Shown: positions 21,745-32,440, numbered from the stretch's first letter. The stretch is DNA of 64,000 nt from Nemertoderma westbladi (GCA_032718475.1 JAUCBJ010008121.1:1-64000); one strand, 5' to 3'. Program-made: numbers and translations. The notes: generated by a model from the sequence alone, not told the origin.

Positions 21745-22190
21745 TCCACCTTGGTGTAGTGGTAGGGTCCCACCTTGGTGTAGTGGTAGGGTCCCACCTT
21801 GGTGTAGTGGTAGGGTCCCACCTTGGTGTAGTGGTAGGGTCCCACCTTGGTGTAGTGGTAGGGTCCCACCTTGGTGTAGTGGTAGGGTCCCACCTTGGTG
21901 TAGTGGTAGGGTCCCACCTTGGTGTAGTGGTAGGGTTCCACCTTAGATTCACATCTCCCGTAGGTTCAGGGTTCGATCCTCACATGGGCCAGGGCAGTTT
22001 TCGTTTCGGCACGAATGCTTTAAAGGGACCAGCCAGGGCTTAAGTGGTAGCTAAATGAGTACTGGAGTTTCCTCTGGGGAGTAAAGTTCAGGGGGGAACG
22101 CACTGGAAATAAGTCGTCAGACTTTGTGCGTAATCCCTGGCCTAGCGGCCGAAGAAAATTTACTTTACTTTTACTTTACTTTACAAAGAA
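21745..22190 (+). mobile_element. tRNA-derived SINE with eightfold-repeated A-box
   Basis: Eight 24-bp units (21745 to about 21940) each contain TGGTGTAGTGGTAG, a good match to a tRNA A-box. They are followed once by the B-box GGTTCGATCC (21970-21979) and cacatgggcc, about 45 bp after the last A-box. A roughly 200-bp tRNA-unrelated body ends in a ttac-rich tail (about 22160-22190). This is the structure of a tRNA-derived SINE transcribed by RNA polymerase III, with the A-box part turned into a minisatellite. The long repetitive open frames across it are by-products of a 24-bp period. Confidence 0.8.
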
Positions 22191-22733
22191 ACACGCAACG
22201 GACCCAGATAACATTCTACAAAACATCTTACATTGTTATACAAATCTTAACGAGATCTATACTTTCCTATAACCAGTTTCATTTTTAATATTTTTCTACA
22301 AACGTTTGAAATAACTATTTACATCATTTGTGCAAAATTTAGCTCTTTTGCAAACATGTACTTTGCTGCTTGGCGAGGAAGTCACTTATTTATGTCTCCT
22401 CCAACCACCAACTATTGGGCAACGCAGATATTATTAGAATCGTGATTTATTGTTACAAATGGTTTACACGGATTCAAAATATGTTAGAACACCGTAATCT
22501 CAAAGATAAATGCCTGGAAGGTCATGTCTTTCTTTACTGCACTCGAAAAATTATTTATTTATTTATTTACAAATCACTCTAGTATTATATAAATTATAAT
22601 TATTAAAATAAAACTAATAAAACAATATTCCAGAATGTTTGGTGAGTAAACAGCGTTACTCAGTAGAAGAAACATGAATTTATCGTACACTCAGATGTTT
22701 TTTTTAACAGATTCGGAACAATAGTAAGGTAAA
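22191..22733. other. Intergenic, no feature seen
   Basis: AT-rich sequence between the SINE and the next MITE; no coding or RNA signal found. Confidence 0.5.
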
Positions 22734-23022
22734 TAAAGCCCCGTTCACATCCAACGGTGCGTGAGCGGTAAAGTAGTCTGGCGGTATTGAAGTGGTAAGC
22801 CAGCGGTACACTAACCGGAGCCCGTTCACACCCAACGGTACCGTTGCGGTAACTGATTGTCTATCTGTCGACTGTGAATTCAACAGTAAATTACATTAAT
22901 TGTTTTAACATTGTTTAAATGGGCTGCGGTTTAGCGCACAACTACCTGTTGGGTCGTTCACAGTCAGCGGTGTACCGCTGGCCCTGCGGTGTACCGTTCC
23001 GTTGGATGTGAACGGGCCTTTA
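22734..23022. mobile_element. MITE with TAAAGSCCCGTTCACATCC ends
   Basis: The ends read taaagccccgttcacatccaa and, in reverse complement, taaaggcccgttcacatcc, and enclose 289 bp. An internal third copy, gagcccgttcacacccaacg (22819), and several gcggta/taccgc motifs make it rich in subterminal repeats. GGGCC-GTTCACA-type ends recall PIF/Harbinger or hAT nonautonomous elements, but no target duplication could be confirmed, so the superfamily is open. Confidence 0.7.
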
Positions 23023-23160
23023 GATAGGCACTAAATTAAGATGCTATTCTACTAAACAGGAGATGGTGTATTTTAGTATTTGATTGTCAAGTTATGCAGT
23101 TATAGCAAGTTATACGTTTGTGGTTAACTTAATTCCCTCAATCAGTGTCCGTAGCGCAAG

Positions 23161-23555
23161 TCAACTTGGTCGAAATCCGTTTTGGCTCTTACGCAGCAGT
23201 TTCACTATGTGAGGTCTAATTCTATATAGAATCACTTTATTGTATATTTTGGCAGCTACCACAAGCAGACAGATCCCACGATAGTTTGTTGGTACACCGA
23301 GGTCTCCTTTCTTAGGGAGAGGCTTTAGTTGACCTTTAGTCCAAATTGGTGGTGGCTTTTCCCCTTTCAGTTTCCGGTTGCAAACATCCAATAATGGCCT
23401 GTTTTCCATACCTCTTCTGCAGAGATTTCATCTAATCCACTTTTAATGCTTCTTTGGAGTTCGGCGGGTGTGATGTCCCCTGTTTCTATAGGTAGCATCT
23501 TGTCATATATTTTCCTTGTAGGGCTGACCTCGATGTTTGTTGGCTGCCCAAGCAA
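23161..23555 (-). pseudogene. Non-LTR reverse transcriptase fragment (N-terminal fingers)
   Basis: On the minus strand, two overlapping frames give GDITPAELQRSIKSGLDEI...EVW, then IWTKGQLKPLPKKGDLG and NYRGICLLVVAAKIYNKVIL, ending NGFRPS. These are the pre-palm blocks of non-LTR reverse transcriptases (PLPKKGD, NYRGI.L, QxGFRxG) of RTE-like type. One frameshift lies near 23370-23410. The frame stops at the GFR motif and the palm with the catalytic aspartates is missing, so it is a dead fragment, perhaps of the same family as the relic at 27.8 kb. Confidence 0.75.
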
Positions 23556-23759
23556 GTTGGGTGAATGTGTGATTCCACTAGAGCGCCATACAATAAATAA
23601 TACAGTAGCTCCAACAGGATAATAAATCGACTAGTCATATTGGAGGCATCATGTATCATGCTTTATTCGATACGTACAAATTGTCCTAATTGCAAAATTT
23701 GTCCTAATTGCAAAATCAAGCAAAATAACGTTTGTCGTGTTTACTTCTAGGATAAATCA

Positions 23760-23938
23760 TGTTTTGGACATATGTAAAATACTGAGTTATGGGCATTCGA
23801 AAGTTGCATGTATTTGCTTCCGCTGCGGGCCATTTAATATATTTAAACTCTCTGTTTCAAATTTCATGCAATCTCAATAAGATTAGAGAAAAATTAGGAG
23901 GGGGGGGGGAGGTCATGTCATTGAATTACGACACTAAC
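23760..23938. mobile_element. Fragment of the TA-flanked foldback family
   Basis: Blocks gggcattcgaaagttgcatg, ctctctgtttcaaatttcatgca, a 10-base G run (23900-23909) and gaattacgacactaac occur in the order seen in copies A and B. Most of the interior and the terminal ggacatggtg are lost. Confidence 0.75.
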
Positions 23939-24144
23939 AGGGCTTAGTGTAAGGCGTTAACAATACTTACAATTTTTATTTAATTTTATATTAGTTGTCG
24001 TGGAAATAATTATACCAAATTATTAAATAAAATTTACGGAAAATAATTGAATGTTTCAAGAAGATATTGTCATAACAAATATTAAATATTGAAACATTCT
24101 AATCAGAAATTACGACATTTTATTGAAACACTCTGATCGGCACC

Positions 24145-24777
24145 ATGGCTGACTCGAAGAGTACTTTTGACGACATCAACGAAATAATGAAAGACATAGC
24201 TGAATACAATAATAAGAAATCCAGGTCGACGGTGACAATAAATAAATACAAATCTGTTGAAAATGAGTTGGATAAAAGTTCAAGTGAATTTTCCCCGAAG
24301 CGCCCGATTTATTCACAATCAACCCAACCGCTACGGGAAAGAAACAAGAAGTTCATAGATAGTTGGAGAGATAGCCAAGCCACTGGTAGTGTACATTCAG
24401 ATATCATGCCGGATGACATTGGAAGCGAAAAGTCAACGGTGTCCTCTAGAAACTCTGGGACCATGTCAGCAGAAGATGTGAATGTTAAACTTTTGCAAAG
24501 TGCACTTTCTAGAAATGGAAATAACACAGAAAGCTCAATCGATGCTGAGTGGCGTATATTAGAAGAGTCAAGCAAAGGCAAGGGTTGCATTAAAGAGAAG
24601 AGTCCGTCACCAAAAGGTAAGCGAATATCTACGAACTCAAATATATTTGTTGTACCCGAGACAATTGAAGATGCCCCTGCAAACAATGCAATAAAGAAAA
24701 GTGATCAAGTTCGTAAAACCAAACAAACGCGAACTCCAAAACCAAAGAAGAAAACTACTGAAAAGCCATCTCGTTAA
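24145..24777 (+). CDS. Unrecognised basic, Ser/Lys-rich protein (upstream part)
   Basis: 210 residues from ATG 24145 (caccATGG context). I do not recognise the family. The product is hydrophilic, with Ser/Asn-rich stretches and a very basic end (KTKQTRTPKPKKKTTEKPSR), and has no membrane segment. A neighbouring frame, open from 24695 to 25060, overlaps its last 80 bp and carries a membrane-like helix, so the two may be one protein interrupted by a +1 shift in the A-rich stretch 24735-24765, two cistrons, or parts joined by a small intron. A good donor consensus (aaaag|gtaagc) sits at 24617, but I found no acceptor that restores the frame. Confidence 0.55.
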   Translation: MADSKSTFDDINEIMKDIAEYNNKKSRSTVTINKYKSVENELDKSSSEFSPKRPIYSQSTQPLRERNKKFIDSWRDSQATGSVHSDIMPDDIGSEKSTVSSRNSGTMSAEDVNVKLLQSALSRNGNNTESSIDAEWRILEESSKGKGCIKEKSPSPKGKRISTNSNIFVVPETIEDAPANNAIKKSDQVRKTKQTRTPKPKKKTTEKPSR

Positions 24778-25060
24778 ATGTAATATAAAACAAATCCAAG
24801 ATAATGTGATGCTAAAATTTTATAAGAGAAATATTGGTAAGGTGTTACGGACTGTCATTCAAGTCGCACTATATGTTCCTTTATACATCATAGCGATGTT
24901 CTTAAAGACTTTGGAAGATCCAAGTAAATATTTCTACAACGAAATACTTCGTCGCTTCGGGGTAGCTGCTACTTATACAATTATGGAACCTATGGCATTA
25001 TTCGTTGAAAGAATGAGAAATACAAGACCAAAGTATTCGAGTCGAACTGTAGATATTTAA
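24701..25060 (+). CDS. Unrecognised small protein with one hydrophobic segment (downstream part)
   Basis: This frame is open from 24695. The first in-frame ATG, at 24809, gives 83 residues and lies 31 bp past the upstream stop. It contains a hydrophobic helix, VIQVALYVPLYIIAMFL, then a basic, aromatic tail. The frame upstream of that ATG (RELQNQRRKLLKSHLVKCN) is also protein-like, which favours one continuous protein with the preceding ORF. The family is not recognised. Alternatives are a downstream cistron of a dicistronic mRNA or an assembly indel between the two halves. Confidence 0.45.
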   Translation: MIKFVKPNKRELQNQRRKLLKSHLVKCNIKQIQDNVMLKFYKRNIGKVLRTVIQVALYVPLYIIAMFLKTLEDPSKYFYNEILRRFGVAATYTIMEPMALFVERMRNTRPKYSSRTVDI

Positions 25061-25516
25061 TATATTATAGGAAATATTTAGTTATTATTCAAGTAGGCCT
25101 ATTATATTATTCACCCTTTAATTTGCTATTGAAAATCACCACAATGGTAATCAGGAGGCATTATCGACGCGAATCACAACTACTGTAGGCCAATTAAAAT
25201 GTTAATTATCGATTAAGGGAAAGGAGCAGGTTACAGTGGCATTATATTTAAACCCAAACAATAACCGATAAATCAATATCACAGGCTACTGTTACATTTT
25301 TCCTCGTAATCAACTGCATTTTTCCCGAAGGATGTCGGTTTAATTTTGATTTGTTCAAGAGTAACCTCCCCCCCCTCCCCCCCCCCCCCCCCCCCCCCAT
25401 GTTTGATATTCGAAATATACTGTTTAACCATCATTATATTAATCATATGCTCATATTAGTTTAGAAAAGCTACAGTAGGTAGTTAAATAGGAATGCGCAT
25501 TAATTATGGCGGAACT
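25061..25516. other. Intergenic with a C-rich homopolymer
   Basis: Contains a diverged acaggttacag...aacaata module (about 25211-25280) and a C tract of about 32 bases (25367-25398, one T interruption). Nothing coding. It separates the convergent ends of the 24.1-kb gene and the minus-strand racemase-like gene. Confidence 0.5.
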
Positions 25517-26566
25517 TTACGGAATAAGAAACCCGGAACCCAGTGGGTCCTCTGGTTCCACAATGTATTCGGCTGATCCCGTATAGAACGCTCTACCCGT
25601 GACCTCCACCCTAACCACCGGGTACTCCGTAGGGAATGAGCCCGATCCTGATTGGACGAGCTGTTTAACACAACCCGTGAACTCAGATTCAGTTTTAGCG
25701 TTTCGTAAGACCAGCGTTTGGTCGCGTTCAACTAGACCCTTAGCGTAGAACACTGCGAGCTGAGCGGTTACCCCCGAGCCGCAGGGGCTTCTGTCAACCT
25801 CGCCTTCCGCAAACACAGTCACGTTGCGGAGCGGCCCGGTTGAACTTTCCAACTGCGATTCAGCGCCGTCGGTAAAAATAACGCCGTAAAGAAACGCCAA
25901 ATCCGACTCCGGGTGGAGAAGTTTCACGGACTCGGAAACGGCCGACTTTACCGCCATCCCGGCGTGGACAATATCTACAGAATTATCCCCTCGCAAATTT
26001 AATCCCATTTCCTTGCAATTAACAATCGCGTAAAACGTTCCACCGAAACCGATATCGTATCGAACATTTCCATATTTGGGCACATTAATCGATTGTTCTA
26101 GAACGTAGGCGTAAGATGGAACACTAAGGAAGGTAGATTGGTTGAAGGGGTCAATTCGCACTGGGACGACTCCGCATGGGCAATCTATCGTTACCATGGT
26201 TACTCCGTCTGCGTCTATCGTACCCAGTCCGATATCGCGTGCGTAGCGCGCCAGCGCGATCACCCCGTGGCCGCACATCGTGCTGTAACCATGGTTGTGG
26301 GTAAATAGGACTCCCAGATTCGCGCGTTGTGTCGGTACTAGAATCGCTCCGTACATGTCGCGATGGCCCCGTGGTTCCCGCATTAACGCAACTCGAATGT
26401 GATCGTGGTTCTTAGCAGCGTCGACTCTGAGTTCTAGTATTGTGGCGCCCTCTAGTGTCGGGTAACCGTCAGTCACTATGCGAAGCGGTTCTCCACCTGT
26501 GTGCATTTCTACAGTGCGGATAATCCTATCGGATTGTTGCCATGGTTTCAATGATAAATGCGTCAT
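25517..26566 (-). CDS. Proline racemase / hydroxyproline epimerase family enzyme
   Basis: 349 residues starting at ATG 26566, close to the family's usual 330-355. The family includes proline racemase, 4-hydroxyproline 2-epimerase and animal trans-L-3-hydroxyproline dehydratase (L3HYPDH). Signatures are MHTGGEPLRIV (21-31), YSTMCGHG with C98 as one catalytic base, and DRSPCGSGVTA with C262 as the other. Human L3HYPDH, as I recall, has Thr at the second site, and Cys/Cys is the racemase/epimerase pair. The overall sequence, including the YTGSAEYIVEPEDPLGSGF end, is animal L3HYPDH-like, so the orthologue group is probably L3HYPDH but the chemistry may be epimerisation. No signal peptide; probably cytosolic. 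No introns. Confidence 0.9.
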   Translation of the reverse strand: MTHLSLKPWQQSDRIIRTVEMHTGGEPLRIVTDGYPTLEGATILELRVDAAKNHDHIRVALMREPRGHRDMYGAILVPTQRANLGVLFTHNHGYSTMCGHGVIALARYARDIGLGTIDADGVTMVTIDCPCGVVPVRIDPFNQSTFLSVPSYAYVLEQSINVPKYGNVRYDIGFGGTFYAIVNCKEMGLNLRGDNSVDIVHAGMAVKSAVSESVKLLHPESDLAFLYGVIFTDGAESQLESSTGPLRNVTVFAEGEVDRSPCGSGVTAQLAVFYAKGLVERDQTLVLRNAKTESEFTGCVKQLVQSGSGSFPTEYPVVRVEVTGRAFYTGSAEYIVEPEDPLGSGFLIP

Positions 26567-27117
26567 GTTAAATTTCTAAAGACCTGTTCAGCTCATCAGC
26601 TGTTAGCCAAAAAGACAGATACCACAGTAAACACTTCTACTCCCTTAATAATTCCTGATATGTAATCACTTTTTTACTCTACTTTTGTTTTTTTTTGTTT
26701 GTTTTCATTTCACAAAATATAATTTAGCGAAAGACCTATATCGATTTCATTGTGGAGGAATTTTCCGAACTGTACCCAGTCTGCTAGTCCTCAAACCTAT
26801 TGCATATTGTATGGGCATACATTACGCTACACATCTTTTTTAAACGAAATACTGTTGTAATCAAAATCTGAAAATATAATACTTAAAATTTTTCAGAAAG
26901 CAGCTAGGAATAGACAATAGACCTCTACCCTTGACTATCATTAACAGCCATAGCCAAGCCAACAAGGAACCAGGTGTAGTAGGCCTACCTACCGTTTAGA
27001 GTGACATTTGAATTTAAATTTACCTCCTTTAGTAGCCTTTATCAGATAATGAACCAATGAGACTCGAGTGGATCCTGAGAACAATAAGCTACAATATAAA
27101 CGATTCGTTAAAAAGAG
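26567..27117. other. Intergenic, no feature seen
   Basis: Upstream flank of the minus-strand racemase-like gene; AT-rich with a T-rich run near 26690. No promoter motif could be assigned. Confidence 0.5.
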
Positions 27118-27270
27118 GTTTGATTTTTGTAATTGTAAAATTTATATTTCCCGCTTTAATGTGTGAATAGCATCGTTGAAGCTTGAAGATCAAACCTGTT
27201 TGTAACGATTCCCGGACCAGTATATCTACTGTAGATCGTTATCGTTAAAAACAGGTCTGCTCTTGGACTT
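27118..27270 (-). repeat. Palindromic repeat related to the 32.7-33.3 kb array
   Basis: The reverse complement of this stretch shares acaggtttg...cttcaacgatg, cattaaagcgggaaat and related blocks with 33235-33310. Internally, aaacctgtttgtaacga pairs imperfectly with tcgttaaaaacaggtct. It is a diverged single copy of that hairpin family. 27271-27756 has no other feature. Confidence 0.6.
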
Positions 27271-27756
27271 ACATTAACACGTCTACAGTATAGGCAGGTA
27301 ACTGCCTAAGTAGTAGAATCTGCACTGCATTCATTATATTCAATCTGCATATGATAGAACTTTAGAAAAGCTTACTGTCGCAGTTTCAAATAGTCTGATT
27401 ATACTGCACCCAGTTTGAGTTGGTTCCGGTATTCCTCTATTTGAGTTTATTATGTCTCTTGATATCTCTTAAAGTTGCAAAATTATGATCAAGCGGACCT
27501 CGTCCGTTAAACTTAAATACTGCAGCTAAAAAACACGGCAATTAATGCTCTCTGAACACTGAACATACTGGGTTTCAGTCTGCCATGACGTCAGGCAGTC
27601 AGTGAAAAAAAGTAACTTTGTTGAGGGATGTATTATTGTTCGATTATCTGTATCTATATTACTTCACATACATCTAAAACCCCAAAAGTTATACTCGCTC
27701 TAAAGAACAGATAAATAAATTTGTCAATGCCGTTTTAACTTTTTCACATTACATTT

Positions 27757-28593
27757 ATGATTGCTATCATGATGTCAGAGTTTGAGAACTCCAAGGAAGC
27801 AGAAGTAGTAGATATCCGGCAACTACAGTCACAGACACCGAATTCACGGATGAAAATCGCCCCTCTCTCTAATACGCTAGCAGATGCACAGCTTCTACTA
27901 AATGAAGTGGAGAGGGCTGCTAAGGAGGTTGGATTGCATACAAATGCTACAAAGACCGAATTCATGACATTTAATGTTGATGGAAACTTGACAACCATTG
28001 ATAATAATCAACTAAGGAAGGTTGGCGACTTCCAGTACCTAGGATCATGGATAGAGAGTAGCAAAAAGGACATAGAAGTTAGGAAAGCAAAGGCTTAGGC
28101 ATAGGCAGCTCTATCAAAAATGGATACCATCTGGAAATCAGATCTCCCCAGGCACCTGAAGACTAAGTTCTTTCGAGCAACAGTGGAAAATGTATTTTTA
28201 TACGGGGGTGAGACCTGGACACTGACTAAATCACTTGAACAACGAATTGATGGTTGCTACACAAGACTACTAAGGGCAGCCCTAAACATCAGCTGGAGAC
28301 AACATATGACAAACGCCGAGCTTTATGGTACAATACCACCTGTATCAACCACCCTCCGTGAACGCAGATTAAGATTCAGTGGGCACTGCTGGCGAAGTAA
28401 AGACCAAGTCATACCAGATCTACTTTTCTGGCAACCAACTCATGGAAAGCGTAGTCGTGGACGACCTGCAATAACATATATAGATCTACTTTAAAGGGAT
28501 ACTGAACTTGGGAGAAACGAAATTGCGACAACTATGGAGAATCGGGAAGACTGGAAGGATCTCATTTCCACTGTCCGAGATCGCTCGACTTAG
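27757..28593 (+). pseudogene. Non-LTR retrotransposon relic, RT thumb to C-terminus
   Basis: One frame reads through 279 codons with three stop interruptions (TAG at about 28096 and 28102, TAA at 28492). Recognisable blocks are AAKEVGLHTNATKTEFMTFN, the LGSWI block, MDTIWKSDLPRHLKTKFFRA, VFLYGGETWTL and the RGRP C-terminal block. This is the post-palm half of an RTE-like reverse transcriptase. The YADD catalytic box has decayed to a KIAPL remnant, so the element is dead and 5'-truncated. Confidence 0.85.
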
Positions 28594-30087
28594 TAATAGT
28601 AGTAGGTATTGTACCGTAGTTCTTTCAATCTTTAGAGAACCAAATAATCAACTAGAATTCAATAAAGTTAATTTGTTCTTAAGTCACTTTTTTTTGTCGT
28701 AGTCGTTAACAAGTTTGACAAAAAATAACACTTTGTTGTTAACATAAAAAGTTATGTTGAATTAAATTTAAAAGTAATTTCCATGACATTGATTTTTTAT
28801 ACTAGCTAGTCTTTTCTACTTTTTTATAAATGTTATGAACACGTGTTAGCTATCAATTTTTATAAATAATTTTGTTCTAGAACACTTTTTATGTATATGA
28901 GTTATTATTACCAAAATGAACCCCAACACAAAATCTATAATAAGTGAAGCGAGATAAAGGAATCATGATTGTGGTGATTTATATTGAGTCAATGCGATAA
29001 TGAAGATGGTCTGGAGGCGCTACCACCCAGTGGAAAAGTGATGGTTTTGTGAAGAACATTATATTTACATTATATAGAATTTAAAAGTAATGGATATATT
29101 TGTAGATTGGAGGGCGGCGGGGAGGGGGGGGGGGGGGGGGGTGGTGTTGGCTGGAGAACCACGTTGATTGACAATGATTATTCAATAATTATACGAGAGA
29201 TACTGAAGGCCTACTTGTTTTTTGTTTATTTCTTTTTCCATATATTTAATTTTATACTGTATGTCTACCGGCACCTCTTACTGTTTATCACAGTGTATGA
29301 AACCAAACAAAACATTGTTGTATAAGTAGAATATATAATATATACAGAGTACTGAAGTAGTTAGCTATGTAGAGCTCTAGGTCAGTAAATATTTTTTTAT
29401 AAGCTTTTGAGAAGGACTCTACTGTCAGAATGTCAAATAAAGGTAAAAAGTAACATTTTTTGTCATGCTTTCTTATTTGTCTCCCTACGCTCGCCAAAAA
29501 ATTTCGCCCGACAAAAAGTCTACTTTCTTTGCCACCACTTAAATTGTTATTTTTTTCACATATTATCAATTAATGGGAAGGACATTACGTTTCTGATGTG
29601 AAATAGTAAGCTGAGTTTAATGTACACTCTAAAGTACTTAGCAGCGCGTATATACTGTGGGTCGAAGTCAAAGTGAGCCCTTTTGCTTAATTAGAGGACC
29701 GTCTATCGTCGCCGTCACCTTTGAAATCTTTCAACGCAAATAAGTCGGTTAAGCTTTGATGATTACCCAACCCAGCAGAGTTAGAATTAATTACCTAACC
29801 CAGCGAAAGCTTTAAGACCCGGGACTCTTTAAGCTCAAATATGAAGCGCAGAATGCAGAGTCGCATCTCTAGAACCCCTAGATATTGCTGTCAAAATGAA
29901 AGATTTATATATTTTCACAGATATGTTATTAATGCAATTGAACTTAAACACTAAACTTCAAACTAAACTATAAAACTAAGCTAGATAAACAAAAAAATGA
30001 AATATAAAAAATAATTACAAGTAAACCATCCGTTCAGATTCTTCCGATTCTTCCGATTCGTTCAGATTCTTTATAAACTTTTGACTG
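28594..30087. other. Intergenic with a G-rich tract
   Basis: AT-rich spacer. A G run of 18 (29124-29141) follows a GGCGGGGA stretch. The block gtgaaatagtaagctgagt (29599) recurs at about 31140 and 31640. No gene found. Confidence 0.5.
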
Positions 30088-30245
30088 ACTACATACGTAC
30101 CAAGTTTCGTTTAATTTCATCAAGTAATAACCGAGTTATTAGCGATCAAAAATTTACGACGACGATGACAGACGACAACGACAGACAACTCGCCAATGGC
30201 ACCCATATGCTAAGGCTTCGCTCATTTCGTGGCTCGCCCCACATA
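30088..30245 (-). repeat. Dispersed repeat, copy 2
   Basis: Reverse complement of 732-880 with moderate divergence; it ends with ggctcgccccac. The weak plus-strand open frame over it is not a gene. Confidence 0.75.
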
Positions 30246-30466
30246 ACAACTACGTTGGTCGATAATGTTACAATTTCTCCTAGCACTACAGTAGTATATA
30301 GTAATCAGAATGAATTATTTCACGAACAAATAAATTGCGTGAGAGAAAATAAAGCCACAGACACTTTGCAACAAGTGTATACTGTACTGTTGGTACATTT
30401 TAGCACTGGGAAATGACTCCATAGGAAACTTTTCATTTTTAAAAAAAATAATATTTTTGGACCTCA

Positions 30467-30695
30467 AGCAAGCAAACAGTCGGCCGAAGCCGGAGGCGAC
30501 CCGAAGGCTCCTCTTTCGATAGCTGCTACCCGAGGGTAGGGGTGGGCGCTACTCCTATCCCAAGATTTGCTCCCAGTTATTTAACTGGTACTCATTTTAT
30601 CGACCCCAGTGGATGAAAGGCTGAGTGGACCCTGGCGGGGCTGAACCTACAACCAATAGATTGCAGGCCCGGCGGTCAACCAACTGAGCTACCAA
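30467..30695 (-). mobile_element. tRNA-derived SINE with 10-bp target-site duplication
   Basis: On the minus strand the head reads ttggtagctcagttggttga, containing a perfect A-box (TAGCTCAGTTGG), then ttgtaggttcagcccc as B-box region. The body includes ctttcatccactggggtcga and aaatgagtaccagttaaata. TTGGACCTCA is duplicated at 30457-30466 and 30696-30705, the mark of LINE-driven retrotransposition. The body resembles a central domain I remember from cephalopod and other metazoan SINEs; this needs alignment. Confidence 0.85.
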
Positions 30696-30845
30696 TTGGA
30701 CCTCATGAGTATGCAAAAGGTCAAAAAATATATATTATCGGTAAAACTACTACGTTGGTATTGCAACCATCTGTATACTGGTAAGCTCTCAAGTAATTAT
30801 CCAGTAATCGAAGCCATTTGTATACCGCACCTACAAAGATGATAT

Positions 30846-31700
30846 AGATAAAAATGCAGCCACATTAATATTCAATAAATTATTAATTTAATGAAAGGTG
30901 CAGCCATTTTACTTCTTTTACACTGCATTGTAGAGGCCAAATGATTTATTTAAGATTGCAGCAATTAGTATGTTAAATTGTATAGAATTGCCTAGGAATT
31001 TGCAGCCAAAAGACAACTTCATCAGAAACGCTAGGTTCAGGAAATATACCTTAGATATTGTCCCGTAGTTCTTTGAAACAGTGAAATCTATAAAGTTTTT
31101 TTTACATGTTGTAAATTAATAGGAGGGAAATTGTTTCTGAAGTGAAATACAGTAGTAAGCTGAGGTCAAATATGTCTTCACAATTTTTCTGAAGTTTCCC
31201 CGCACTCAAGAATCAGTACATTAATGACAAAATCACCATGAACATTGGCTAATCAATCACTGATGCTCCTTATACACTAACACCACAGTATGTTGGGAGC
31301 TACAGTTACTATGAACAATGAAGATATTGAAAATGTGCAGCCAATTTACTTTTCACTAAATTATAAATTTAATGAACGTTGCAGCCATTTTACTTCTTAT
31401 ACATGGCATTGTATGGTCAGTAATAGGCCAACTCGAATATTCAAAATTGCAGCTATTTGTATGTTAATAGTATAAAGCATGGCTCATAAATTTGCAGCAA
31501 AATGACACTTCGTTAAAAATCTAGGTACAGCAAGATACAGTAGTATTGTAGATACATACTATTCATAGGCTTACAATAAAGTTAAAGTTTATCTTTAATA
31601 TTGTCAAATATAGGAGGTAATAGAAGTATGGATATTATGATGTGAAATACTAAGCTGAGTCTAAATATGTTGTCAGCATTCTTATAAGGTTCCCGTACTA
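30846..31700. repeat. Diverged tandem duplication, about 490-bp period, rich in GCAGCC
   Basis: The order of blocks gcagccattttacttct, gattgcagc..., tttgcagccaaaa/tttgcagcaaaa, ctaggt(t)cag and gtgaaatac..aagctgag is the same at about 30895-31165 and 31378-31665. Identity is moderate. GCAGCC motifs continue sporadically to 32415. No coding signal. Confidence 0.65.
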
Positions 31701-31739
31701 ACACTGATTAAAAATAAAAATCGAAATTAAATCACCATT

Positions 31740-32440
31740 ACAAGAAAAACCCCATAATAAAATCTTACATTGGGCGAAGGTGTGCCTCTATATAGATTAT
31801 TGATTGTTAGGCAGAGCGATCAACATTGGCAAACAATCAATATTCTTTAAAACGTTAAAACGGACATCGGAAAATAGATGAGGAAATTCCCAAGAAGCAA
31901 AAATTTCAGGTCGCTGGTGTACTGTACTATGTTATTATTATCGTTTTTGACTTTATCGTTTATCGTTTGAAATAATGACAGTCCCTCAATCATTATTATA
32001 ATTAACATCGGAAATGATAACCCGACCAGGAAAATCCAGATATAAATAATCTTAGTTAGGACTTACAATAAGGATACACAACACATCTACTGTAGGCCCC
32101 TCCTCCAGTATTCATATCTTAGTTCTCTCACAACAGTAATACCTAATGCAGCATATACATTAGTTCAAGATTTTATGCAGCCATTGTTGTGAAAATAAGC
32201 GGCAGCCAATAAGCCATTATTTATACAAGAATATCTATATAATTCAGCAAAATATCTATATAATTCACCAAAATGTATATATCGAGATAATAATTGACCC
32301 AAAAATTTAAATTGCAGCCACTGTAGTAACCAGGCTTTTTGCAGCCAAAAGAATGCGGATGTTTTAGAAAGACCATATGGCTACATTGCAGCCAAAATAC
32401 AACCTGCCGCAGCCACGGTGTCACTCTGTATATATCATGA
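31740..32440. repeat. Degenerate repeats related to the 7-kb cluster
   Basis: Blocks aacggacatcggaaa and taacatcggaaatgataacc..gaccaggaaaatcc (31860, 32003) resemble the gacatcggaaatg...gcgactaggaaaacc units at 7.3-7.9 kb. Similarity is weak. The rest to 32700 is AT-rich with a TA-rich stretch at 32500-32590. Confidence 0.35.

Noticed and set aside
21912-21990. Possible functional tRNA gene
   Set aside because: A- and B-boxes are present, but the arms do not form a convincing cloverleaf and the SINE body with simple tail follows directly.
21659-22043. Four long repetitive open frames on both strands
   Set aside because: A 24-bp tandem unit without stops leaves several frames open; the DNA is explained as a SINE A-box array.
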